Of a DNA stretch of 64,000 nt, positions 1-8,231 are shown in pieces (positions within the stretch are counted from its first letter, which is position 1; the number at the start of each line of letters is the position of its first letter). The notes below the pieces were generated by a model. It searched no databases and was not told where the DNA came from. It saw nothing but the letters and a program-made list of their open reading frames with translations. This DNA is from Prorocentrum cordatum (Eukaryota > Sar > Dinophyceae > Prorocentrales > Prorocentraceae): the NCBI GenBank assembly GCA_963575745.1, contig CAUYUJ010015837.1:1370540-1434539 (forward strand), in the 5' to 3' direction. The position numbers were made by a program, and so were the translations under genes.

Positions 1-1306
1 CCCCCCGGGACTGCCCCGGGCCGCTCCCAAATTGCCCACGACAGGCCACGCGGGCCGTACAGATGGTGAAGAAAGCTTCAAGAGGCCCCGAAGACGCCCA
101 AGAGCGCCCCAAGAGGGCCCGAGATGGTTTCAAGATGGCCGACGAGGGCCCCAAGAGAGCCTTCAAGAGGCACAAATCGGCCCGTTCCCATTGTAAAACG
201 TACATTTTCAGCACACTCGCTGGCTTCGTCTTCACAGTGCCCCAGACCCCCCCGCGGAGCCCCAACACAGCCCAAGAGAGACCCAAGAGTGCCCCAGACG
301 GCCCAAAAGGGTCGACCTGTGGGGCTCACCGAACCCCCCGAGACGGCCCAAGAAGCCCCAAAGCCGGCCCAGGAGGCCCCCAAGACGGCCTCAGGGAGGC
401 CCCAGAGGGCCTCGTTCGACATCATGTCTCTCCGGGAACATGATTTCCGGGTTCCGAGGATCAGCGAGGCCCAAGAGGGCCCGAGATGGCTTCAAGATGG
501 CCGACGAGGGCCCCAAGAGGGCCTTAAAGAGGCAACAATCGGCCCTCCCCTTCGTAAAACTTCCATTTTCAGCATACTTGCTTGCTTCGTCTTCACAGTG
601 CCCCAGACGCGCCCGAGGAGCCCCAACACAGCCCAAGAGAGACCCAAGAGGGCCCAAGACGGCCCGAAAGGGTCGTCCTGTGGGGCTCACGGAGCCCCCC
701 GAGACGGCCCAAGAGGCCCCGAAGCCGGCCCAGGAGGCCCCCAAGACGGCCTCAGGGAGGGCCAAGAGGGCCTCGTTCGACATCATGTTCCCAGAAGCCT
801 CTCCGGGAACATGACTTCCGGGCTCCCAGGACGCCCACGAGGCCCACAAGACAGCCTCAGCGAGGCCCAAGAGGGCCCGAGATGGCTTCAAGATGGCCGA
901 AGAGGGCCCCAAGAGGGCCTTCAAGAGGTAAACATCGGTCCATTCCCGCGGTCAAACGCACATTTTCAGCATGCTCGCTTGCTTCGTCTTCAGCGTGCCC
1001 CAGACGCCCCCGAGGAGCCGCAAGATAGCCCAAGAGAGACCCAAGAGGGCCCAAGACGGCCCAAAAGGGTCGACCTGTGGGGCTCACGGAACCCCCCGAG
1101 ACGGCCCAAGAAGCCCCAAAGCCGGCCCAGGAGGCCCCCAAGACGGCCTCAGGGAGGCCCCAGAGGGCTCATCATGTTCCCCGAAGCCTCTCCGGGAACA
1201 TGACTTCCGGGCTCCCAGGAGGCCCAAGAGGCCCACAAAACAGCCTCAGCGAGGCCCAAGAGGGCCCGAGATGGCTTCAAGATGACCGAAGAGGGCCCCA
1301 AGGTTT
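1..1306 (+). repeat. GCCCAAGAGG-type tandem repeat, units of about 362-396 bp
   Basis: The phrase AGATGG(C/T)TTCAAGATG recurs at about 122, 484, 880 and 1269, giving spacings of 362, 396 and 389 bp. Within each unit the order is the same: a CATTTTCAGCA..CTTGCTTCGTC segment, then CCCAGACG..GAGACCCAAGAG, then a CATGTTCCC-type palindrome. All frames are largely open and would encode Pro/Arg/Gly-rich low-complexity protein on both strands. That is expected of GC-rich repeats short of A and T, so I do not call any of these ORFs a gene. Confidence 0.85.
783..812. repeat. Recurrent ~30 bp palindrome, best-spaced copy
   Basis: CATGTTCCCAGAAG-CC-TCTCCGGGAACATG reads almost identically on both strands. 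Variants of this palindrome, often followed by ATTC or a related tail, recur near 425-450, 1174-1203, 1680-1712, 1821-1854, 2871-2900, 2989-3017 and 3380-3412. They are embedded in otherwise different repeat blocks, so the palindrome is more widely shared than any one surrounding unit. Confidence 0.75.
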
Positions 1307-3110
1307 TTGAAGCATTTTAGCGCCCTCCCATGTTCCGCCTCCCCACGGTCCTGGACCGCGTCAGAGGCCCGTCAGATCGCTCCAAGACGGCGGAAGAGGC
1401 TCCCAAGAAAGCCCAGAGATGGCCCAGGAGGCTCCCCAGATAAGTCAGAGGGCGTCGAGAGCGCCCCAAGAGAGCCCCAAGAGCGACCCAAGAGGGCCCG
1501 AAGAGCGCGACATTTCAAGTTCTCCGGCCTGAGAGGCTCCTAGGACGCCCCCGGAGGCCATCAAGAGGCTCCCAAGAAGCCCCGTGAAGCTCCCAAGAGG
1601 CCCCCCCGAAGCCCCAATAGGCCCCCAAGGGGCCCCCAGGGAAGCCCCCTGCAGGCCCCCAAGACACTTCGGTAAATCGTATTTCCCAGATAGCTTTCCT
1701 GGAACATGATTCTTCCGCCCACCGCCCCAACCATGTTTCCAATAGGCTTGCCGACAAGGCCAAAAGGCGCCCCTCGGTAAGCCCCCAGAGGCCCCCCTCT
1801 TAAGAGAGCCGAACAAATATTATGCTCCCGGAGAGCTTCCTGGGAACATGATTCTCTATCTCGGAGTAGGCCCAGGGGGGGTGGGCGGGCCGCTGCTTGT
1901 TCCCCCCATCGGTGCCCACCGTGGGTTTGCGGGGGGGGTCCAGAGCTCCCGAGGCGGCCCGAGCCTGCCCCGAAGCAGGCCACGACAGGCTAAGGGGGTC
2001 CCAAGAGGGCCCAAGACGGTCCCACGAGGCCCCGAAGACGCCCAAGCTGCCTTCAAGACAGCCGACGAGGACTCCAACACGCTCCACGACGGACTCAAGA
2101 GGCTCCCCAAGAGGGCCCTGGAAGGCAAGATTCACTCATTCTCCTAGTGTTTTGGATTTTGGCGTTCTCGCTTTCCCCGCTTTCCAGCGCTCCCTCATGG
2201 CCTCGGAGGCCCTTCAGATCGCTCCAAGAAGGCCCACGAGGCCCCGACGAGGGCCCCAAGACGGCCAGGATGCTCCCCAGACAACCCAAGTGTGCCCCAA
2301 CAGCGCGCCAAGAGAAGGCCCAGAGGGGTCCCGAGGCGGCCCGGGCCCGCCCCGAAGCAGGCCGCGACAGGCTAATGGGGGTCCCAAGAGGGCCCAAGAC
2401 GGTCCCAAGAGGCCCCGAAGACGCCCAAGCTGCCCTAGACGGCCGACGAGGACTCCAACGCGCTCCAGGACGGACTCAAGAGGCTCCCCAAGAGGGCCCT
2501 GGGAGGCAAGATTCACTAATTTTCCGTTTGTTTTTTAAGGATTTAGGCGTTCTCGCTTTCCCCGCTTCCCAGCGCTCCCTCACGGCCTCGCTCGGAGGCC
2601 CCTCAGATCGCTCCAAAACGGGCCACGAGGCCCCGACGAGGGCCCCAAGACGACCCAGGAAGCTCCCCAGACAACCCAAGTGTGCCCCAAGAGCGCCAAC
2701 CGATATTTCGAGGTCTCTGGCCCTAGGCCGCCTGTAGGCCTCCGGAGGCCACCAAGAGGCTCCTACGAAGCCCCGTGAGGCGGCCAAGAGGCCCCCAGGA
2801 AGCCCCAAGAGACCCCCAAGGGGCTCCCTCACGGAACGCCCAAGAGGCCCCCCAACACACCCCAAGAAATCATGTCCCCAGAAAACCTTCCAGGGACATG
2901 GTTCATCATGGGCCCGAGAGTTCCCGGAGGTCCCCAAGGGGGCCCCCAGGGAACGCCCAAGAGACCCCCCAACACATCCCAACAAATCATGTCCCCAGAA
3001 GGCCTTCCGGGGACATGGTTCATCATGGGCCCGCGAGTCTCCGGAGGCTTCGAAGTACCATCTTGCTACAGGAGAGCTGTCTGGGAAGTTGATTGGGAAC
3101 ATGACTGATC
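1307..3110 (+). repeat. Second block of GCCCAAGAGG-type repeats, 382 bp and ~117 bp units
   Basis: A GGCGTTCTCGCTTTCCCCGC segment occurs near 2160 and 2541 and a CCCAAGACGGTCCCA(C/A)GAGG segment near 2010 and 2392, giving a ~382 bp unit present twice. A second unit of ~117 bp (AAATCATGTCCCCAGAA..GACATGGTTCATCATGGG) occurs at about 2866 and 2983. No frame carries a recognisable domain. Function unknown; I read it as decayed repetitive DNA. Confidence 0.75.
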
Positions 3111-3187
3111 GCCTTCTCGCGGCCCTCCGCAGATCGTTTCGCACAAAGTTGCCCCAAGTGCCTTCTTGAACCGACGACGAAACGACG

Positions 3188-3189
3188 AA

Positions 3190-3272
<83 letters not shown>

Positions 3273-3299
3273 CGCGCCCCAATAGGCGACGACGACATT

Positions 3300-3342
<43 letters not shown>
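3188..3342. repeat. (ACG/GAC)n microsatellite, two arrays
   Basis: Uninterrupted GAC trinucleotide runs at about 3188-3270 and 3292-3341, separated by a short GGCGCGCCCCAATAG spacer. Each frame gives a homopolymer (Asp, Arg or Thr on one strand, Val or Arg on the other). Confidence 0.97.
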
Positions 3343-3533
3343 CACGCTCCAACAGACTCCCCAAGACGCCCCCCAAACCCATGCTCCCAGAAGGCCTTCT
3401 GGGAACCCGATTCATACGGCCTCCGCCCTCCTGCACAACCATTTTCCTCGGCCTTTCGGAATGCAGATTGGCATGCGTGGACTGTGGTCCACTACTTCAG
3501 TGGAGCAGTGAATTCGTCAAGGCCTGGGGCCTG

Positions 3534-3573
3534 CTAGAACATGAGCGCGCGCGAAGCGCGCGCGATGGTTCTA
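3534..3573. repeat. Perfect-stem hairpin of alternating GC next to the retroelement
   Basis: CTAGAACATGAGCGCGCGC followed by an AA spacer and the near-complement GCGCGCGCGATGGTTCTAG gives ~17 bp arms. It is followed by a CT/TA microsatellite into which the DIRS-like element is inserted 22 bp further on. Confidence 0.8.
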
Positions 3574-3595
3574 GTATCTCTCTCTCTATATATAT

Positions 3596-3685
3596 ATATC
3601 CTTGAGATTCTCATGGGTTTTATCTCGTCCCCCCTCCGTCCTCGAAACGATCTCCTCTAAACCGCCTCTCCGTAGCCGCCTCGGC
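3596..3685 (+). repeat. Split direct repeat A1 (left end of element)
   Basis: 90 bp starting ATATCCTTGAGATTC and ending CGTAGCCGCCTCGGC, identical to 11549-11638. It presumably carries the left recombination site (ATAT core) and the start of the genomic RNA. Confidence 0.95.
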
Positions 3686-3690
3686 TTAAG
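3669..3690 (+). promoter_or_regulatory. Possible relict dinoflagellate spliced-leader sequence
   Basis: TCCGTAGCCGCCTCGGCTTAAG matches the 22-nt DinoSL as I know it at 17 of 22 positions; all five differences are transitions. It straddles the right edge of A1: the last five bases are not in A2. Such relics arise when a trans-spliced mRNA is copied back into DNA. The match is suggestive only. Confidence 0.35.
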
Positions 3691-4026
3691 GGTGCGGGGG
3701 TCCCCAGAATGACCCCCTCCGAGGAGCCCGCGCCCGACTGAGCTCCCCCCTCGGCGACTGGGGAAGCTCGCCTGCCCGCGCCGCCGCGGCGGCGGCACGG
3801 CGGTGGCGATGTTCGGCGCCGCGGGGGCTGGCGCGGGCGCCCCGCCTGGCCCGCCTGGGTTGGGCCCTGGTGGGGGGCTCCTCGGCGTTGGCGGCGGCGG
3901 AGTGCTGGGCGGCTTTCTGGGGCTGCCGCCTGGCGTCGGCGCCCTGCTTCCGCCGCCGCCTGCCGGAGTGGCCGCTGGAGCTGCCGCGGCCCAGGAGGCG
4001 GAGGCAAGGCGGCGGCGAAGCCCGGG
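3686..4026 (+). other. GC-rich leader of the retroelement, with a possible alternative gag start
   Basis: Very GC-rich sequence before the gag ATG at 4027. A second frame is open from an ATG at 3809 and encodes Gly/Pro-rich sequence (starting MFGAAGAGAG) of the same character as the gag N-terminus. It would join gag only by a -1 shift near 3990-4010. Either gag starts at 4027, or the true start lies at 3809 and an indel or frameshift separates it. Confidence 0.4.
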
Positions 4027-5598
4027 ATGGGCGGCAAGGGCGGCATGGGCGGCATGGGCGGCCCAATGGGCGGCATGGGCAAGCCGCCTGCAGCCCCGCC
4101 GCCCGCTGCAGGACGCGGCAGAGGTGCCGGCGCTGGAGCAGGAGCGCCAGCGGCCATGGGGGGCCCCGTGGTGCCGGGTCTGATCCCAGGGATCCCCGGG
4201 GTGGCCCTCGTGGGGCCACCCGCTCACGCTGGGGGTGGAGCCGGCCTCGCCGTGGCAGGGCAGGCCGCCCACGCGGTGCCAGCCGCCGCCGCGCCTGTGC
4301 CCTTGGGCTGGCAGGCAGGCATGCCCGTGGCGGGCGGGGCGCTGCCGCAGTTCGGAGCAGCGTTCGCCCAGCCAGCGGTGGCGGGGGTCGCGGCGGCGGC
4401 GCAGCAGGCTGGACCCTGGGTATACGTGCCCATGGCGCCCCAGGCAGTGACCCACGGCCTCCTGGGGCTGAGTGCCGGTTGCCGCGTCGAGCTGGTGATG
4501 TACGATGCGGCCTGTCAGCCAAGCGGGACGACGACGATGACAGTGACAGGGCTCTACCCACCTGACGCGGCAGGGGAGTTCGTGGAGTGCGCAGTGGAGA
4601 GCAGCAGCGACCCTCTCTACTTGCCGATCCTGCAGGGCATCTTTGCGATGGGAAGCAGCGTGGTGCACCTCTGCACCCAGGGCGTGGCGACATGCTGTCG
4701 CACGACCGCCTGGCCAGGGCGCAACGTGGTGCACTCGGACACGCTGCGCGTGCTGGGGGCGGCCGGGCCTGGAGGCGGAGCCGCTGATGGCGCTGGAGCT
4801 GCCCCGCCTGGCGCCCTCCCTGCAGGCGCTGCGCCGCCCGCCGCTGACGCAGGACCAGTGGTCCCGGGTAAGAACGCAGGTGGAGCTCCCAAGGGCTCAG
4901 GCGGTGCCGACGGTGAGGACGCCGATGGCAAGACGGCCGAGGAGATGAGGAAGATCGTCAAGAGGCTGAAGGAGAAGCTTCAGAGGAAGCGCTCCATGGG
5001 CGAGGCGCTGGCCGAGCGCGCCGAGGCTGCGCTGGAGGGCCGCCGCAGTCGCAAGAAGCAGAAGAACAGGGACAAGGATAGTTCTGACAGTGCGAGTTTT
5101 GACGAGGCCCCGACCGCTGGTTCCGGCCGCCGAGTGCAGAAGCTGGCCCGCTCCGACCCCGGGGCGCTCATGGCGGCGGGTTTGAAGCAGATCCGTGAAT
5201 ACTTGGCGCAGCGGGGCGGGGCCGACAACGATGATGAGCTGGATAGGATGGCGTCCAACGTGGTGCAGTATATCACGAGCGTGTGGCACGGCATGCACCC
5301 TCAGAGCGAGATGGGGGTGCGGAATGTGCGCGAGATGAGGATGATCGGGGAGTGCTTGGACGCCCTCACGAGGGGCGATCTGCCGCAGCTGGGCGACATG
5401 CTGATGCAGAGGCTGAAGGCCATCGAGCAGGCCACCAAGGACGGGCACTGGAAGGTGGCCGAGCACCTCGAGCTGATCGACTCCACCGACATCGGGCTGG
5501 CCAGCAGCGCCGAGGTGTCGGCGGCCGTGGCGTCCTACTCAAAGGGCGCGAAGCTGAAGGAGCGCCTCACTCGAGCGGGCGCGAGGAGGCCCCCCTAG
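4027..5598 (+). CDS. gag-like structural protein of the DIRS-like element, N-terminal and central part
   Basis: This 523-residue frame would encode the particle or nucleoprotein component that packages the element RNA. Residues 1-45 are Gly/Met/Pro-rich (MGGKGGMGGMGG); 45-270 are Ala/Pro/Gly-rich. At about 295-360 there is a Lys/Arg/Glu-rich, coiled-coil-like stretch (KRLKEKLQRKRSMGEALAER, then a basic RRSRKKQKNR run). Residues ~370-520 form the best-folded part, with a conserved-looking core (IREYLAQ, VRNVREMRMI, LKAIEQATKDGHWKVAEHLE). That pattern, a region before LELI preceded by AxKDGxW, is one I associate with dinoflagellate retroelement gag proteins; this is recognition from memory. The frame ends at a TAG (5596-5598), but the same frame stays open beyond it to 6153, so the stop looks internal. 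No CCHC knuckle is visible. Confidence 0.8.
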   Translation: MGGKGGMGGMGGPMGGMGKPPAAPPPAAGRGRGAGAGAGAPAAMGGPVVPGLIPGIPGVALVGPPAHAGGGAGLAVAGQAAHAVPAAAAPVPLGWQAGMPVAGGALPQFGAAFAQPAVAGVAAAAQQAGPWVYVPMAPQAVTHGLLGLSAGCRVELVMYDAACQPSGTTTMTVTGLYPPDAAGEFVECAVESSSDPLYLPILQGIFAMGSSVVHLCTQGVATCCRTTAWPGRNVVHSDTLRVLGAAGPGGGAADGAGAAPPGALPAGAAPPAADAGPVVPGKNAGGAPKGSGGADGEDADGKTAEEMRKIVKRLKEKLQRKRSMGEALAERAEAALEGRRSRKKQKNRDKDSSDSASFDEAPTAGSGRRVQKLARSDPGALMAAGLKQIREYLAQRGGADNDDELDRMASNVVQYITSVWHGMHPQSEMGVRNVREMRMIGECLDALTRGDLPQLGDMLMQRLKAIEQATKDGHWKVAEHLELIDSTDIGLASSAEVSAAVASYSKGAKLKERLTRAGARRPP

Positions 5599-6153
5599 GG
5601 ACTCGGCGAGGGAGAGGGTGGGCGCACCAGGACGCCCTCTCCCGCACCGCCGCCCCCACAGATATCGAGTCCTGGAGCACAGGGGGAGAAGGATGCGCCG
5701 ACGCCCGGATCGAGGAAGGACAGGTGGAGGGCGAAGCTCTGGCGTGGACGCGGCCGAGGGCGAGGTCGCGGTCGCGGGGGCGCTGTCGAGGCAGTGAGGA
5801 GAGCGTCGCCGAGTCCGGCAGCCGGGACAGGCGCTGGCGAGAGATCGGGGAGCCCGAGGAGCCCGTCGCCCCACTGGCGGCCAGCATCTGGTTCGATCAG
5901 CCCTGGAGTGGATCGCAAGCCGGCCCTTCGGAGACCCTCGAGCCCTGTTCGTCGCGTGAGGTTCGAGGACGACGTGAATACGGAGGCGAAGGCTGGCAAC
6001 AAGGGCAAGCCGAAGGGCGACAAAGGGCAGCACCGCGGGACGCCACCTTGGCGCTCGTGGAACCCGAAGGGCAAGGGCGGCACGAAGGGTCAGGCCCGTG
6101 GCAAGGGCAAGGACAAGGGCCAGGGCAAGAGGCCCAACAAGAATCGGAAGTAG
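5599..6153 (+). CDS. gag C-terminal region, RG-rich and basic, continuing in frame after a TAG
   Basis: This region has the same reading frame as 4027-5598 and is open for 184 codons up to a TAG at 6151-6153. It contains an RG-repeat tract (RGRGRGRGRGRG, ~5747-5784), Ser/Pro/Arg repeats and a Lys/Gly-rich tail (KGKDKGQGKRPNKNRK). These are classic nucleic-acid-binding features and could replace the zinc knuckle missing upstream. It has no plausible separate start, so I treat it as the C-terminus of gag interrupted by one amber codon. The pol ATG follows 5 nt after its stop. Whether the amber is a mutation or is read through is not decidable here. Confidence 0.7.
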   Translation, partial: GLGEGEGGRTRTPSPAPPPPQISSPGAQGEKDAPTPGSRKDRWRAKLWRGRGRGRGRGRGGAVEAVRRASPSPAAGTGAGERSGSPRSPSPHWRPASGSISPGVDRKPALRRPSSPVRRVRFEDDVNTEAKAGNKGKPKGDKGQHRGTPPWRSWNPKGKGGTKGQARGKGKDKGQGKRPNKNRK

Positions 6154-6158
6154 AATGC

Positions 6159-8231
6159 ATGAGCTTCGAGGGCGCTCGAGAGGCGTGTGACTGCACGTCC
6201 GACGGCAGCTGGGAGTCCGAGATCACCTTCTCCTCGTACCTTGAGGATGAGTGCAACGGCGCCGCTCATGGCGCAGTCTCGGACGAGCCGTCCACGCGAA
6301 TTCACGACTTTCCCTACTTGAACCAGACGCGTGCCGCCAGTGAGCTGGGCAGTCTCTGTGGAGCTCCAGTTCGTGTTGTGGGACGCCGTCTAGCTGATCT
6401 CAGTACTTCTTCGCCCGCGTCGAGCGGGGCACTTGGCAATTTTGATGCGAAATCGTACGATGATATCCTCTCACCACTGACCGCAGGGAACGGACGGCGT
6501 GACCTGCTGCCGTTGCCCTGCGTCGATCTGACGATCGAGGAGTTGAGCATGAACGGCGTTGTGTTCGGCGAATCGAAGCCAGTCGATCCCTCCTTCGAGG
6601 ACGACCTGAACGGCTGGCTGAAGCTCACTGTCCTGAGCCTGAACTTCCAGTACGCGCTGGGGGGCAAGCACCCCGGTCTCAAGATGGCCCCCTGGAAGGT
6701 GAGGCACGGGCCCGCCAGCGCGGTGCAGCTGAAGGCCCTGAGGTTGCTGGCCAGGAGTGTGGGCACGTTCTTGTGCCAGTACGAGGGCTCCGTGGCGAAC
6801 CTCGACTGGACCCAGGAGCTGAAGTCGTCGGCAGTGAGCTACACGGGCATGGAGGTGTACCCAGCCGAGCAGCTGGACCGCGAGCGCCTCTTGCTCGCCC
6901 TGCCGCCGAAGGAGGCTTGCGGCTCGGTGCTGGCGACCGAGGTGAGCGAAGGTTGGATAAGGAGCGTGCTGGAGCACCCGGAGTGGGTGATGAAGAGCCC
7001 CGCGGAGCTGGGCGAGATGCCCAAGACCCCGCGCGTCTGGGCCGAGGATGACGAGTGGGAGCTCATCGCGGCCGAGCTCGTGAACAGGGGCATCCTCGTC
7101 CCGATCGAGGCCGACGAGATCGTGAAGGTCAAGGGCCGTCGCGTGCTGGGCGGCCTCTTTGGTGTACGAAAGTCGGGACACGTCAAAGGCTCGGGGCCGC
7201 AGCGGCTGGTGATGAACATCATCCCGAGCAACTGGATGCAGGAGACGGTCCAGGGGGACATGGGTCCCCTCCCGACGACAGACAAGTGGAAGAGCATCAT
7301 CTTGAGGAGCGGCGAGGTGATGATGAGCTCGTCGGAGGACCTCAAGTGCTGCTTCTACGTGTACCGGTTGCCCGCGGTGTGGCACAAGTACATGGCGCTC
7401 TCCAAGAAGGTGAGCAGGTCCTGCCTCGGTCTTGACGGGACCGGCGAGGTGCACGTGGCCGCGGCCGTGATCCCGATGGGCTGGGTGTCGGCGACAGGCA
7501 TCATCCAGCACATCCACCGGCGGCTGCTTCGTGAGTGGCTGGAGGGAGTGCCTCCGCTGCCTGAGGACCGTGAGTTGCGGCGTGACCTTCCTCTGCCTCC
7601 ACATCGTGAGAGGGGCTCGGTGGTCTCTCAGGGCGAGGCGAGGCCGCCGGTGCGAGGCGAGCTGGGCCAATCCTACAACGACGAGCGCCCACAGGTGTAC
7701 ATCGGTCGCACAGGGCAGCGGTACGGCTTCTCCCCCTCCAAGTGGGCGAACCCCTTCAAGGTGTCAAAGATGATGCCGAGGAGCGAGGCCATCGCGAACT
7801 ACGAGAGCCACCTGCGCGACTCGCCCGATCTGCTGGCCTGTTTGCCCGAGCTCTCGGGCCGTCGCCTCCTGTGCCACTGCAGGCGAGGGCAGCGCTGCCA
7901 CGGGGACGTGCTGGTCAAGGTGTGGTCGGAGACGGTGCCGAAGGCGACGAGAGGAGTAGACACGCTCATGCCGGAGGGTGCTGGTACGGCTTGCTGGGTA
8001 GTGTGGCAGGTGTACATCGACAACCTTGACGTGCTGGAGGTTACCGACGAGGTCTCCGCGGCGGCGCTGAAGGCACAGGGCCCCCCCGAGGTGGTGCAGC
8101 TGGCTTGCGAGAGGTACGCGCAGCGGGGCGCGCCCAGGAGCGAGGATAAGGCAGTGTGCCGTGAGCCTGTCAGTCAAGTTTTGGGTGAGCTCATTGACGG
8201 CACGAGGGGCGTGATCAGCCCGCCCCTGTAG
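6159..8231 (+). CDS. pol part 1: reverse transcriptase with a DUF4326-like domain inserted between motifs B and C
   Basis: I chose the ATG at 6159 because it lies 5 nt after the gag stop; the upstream open frame is a shadow of gag. Residue numbers count from it. Residues ~349-362 (RLVMNIIPSN) match the RT fingers motif. Motif A is SSEDLKCCFYVYRLP with Asp394 the likely metal ligand. Motif B is IPMGWVSATG at ~438-447. Motif C is VYIDN with Asp621, the YxDN form typical of DIRS. Motifs B and C are ~180 residues apart, far more than usual, because residues ~513-590 (VYIGRTGQRYG, SKWANPFKV, a conserved CHC and CHGDVL near the end) match DUF4326, a small domain known mostly from bacteria and phage with no assigned role. 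The frame ends in TAG (8229-8231) and continues open in the same frame beyond. Confidence 0.88.
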   Translation: MSFEGAREACDCTSDGSWESEITFSSYLEDECNGAAHGAVSDEPSTRIHDFPYLNQTRAASELGSLCGAPVRVVGRRLADLSTSSPASSGALGNFDAKSYDDILSPLTAGNGRRDLLPLPCVDLTIEELSMNGVVFGESKPVDPSFEDDLNGWLKLTVLSLNFQYALGGKHPGLKMAPWKVRHGPASAVQLKALRLLARSVGTFLCQYEGSVANLDWTQELKSSAVSYTGMEVYPAEQLDRERLLLALPPKEACGSVLATEVSEGWIRSVLEHPEWVMKSPAELGEMPKTPRVWAEDDEWELIAAELVNRGILVPIEADEIVKVKGRRVLGGLFGVRKSGHVKGSGPQRLVMNIIPSNWMQETVQGDMGPLPTTDKWKSIILRSGEVMMSSSEDLKCCFYVYRLPAVWHKYMALSKKVSRSCLGLDGTGEVHVAAAVIPMGWVSATGIIQHIHRRLLREWLEGVPPLPEDRELRRDLPLPPHRERGSVVSQGEARPPVRGELGQSYNDERPQVYIGRTGQRYGFSPSKWANPFKVSKMMPRSEAIANYESHLRDSPDLLACLPELSGRRLLCHCRRGQRCHGDVLVKVWSETVPKATRGVDTLMPEGAGTACWVVWQVYIDNLDVLEVTDEVSAAALKAQGPPEVVQLACERYAQRGAPRSEDKAVCREPVSQVLGELIDGTRGVISPPL

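Noticed and set aside
1-3400. Long open frames on both strands in the GCCCAAGAGG repeats
   Set aside because: Frames overlap on both strands, encode only Pro/Arg/Gly-rich low complexity, and follow tandem repeat units; base composition explains the absence of stops.
5283-6158. pol starting upstream at 5283 inside gag
   Set aside because: The frame before 6159 is the +2 shadow of gag with Arg/Ser/Gly-rich composition; the ATG at 6159 directly follows the gag stop.
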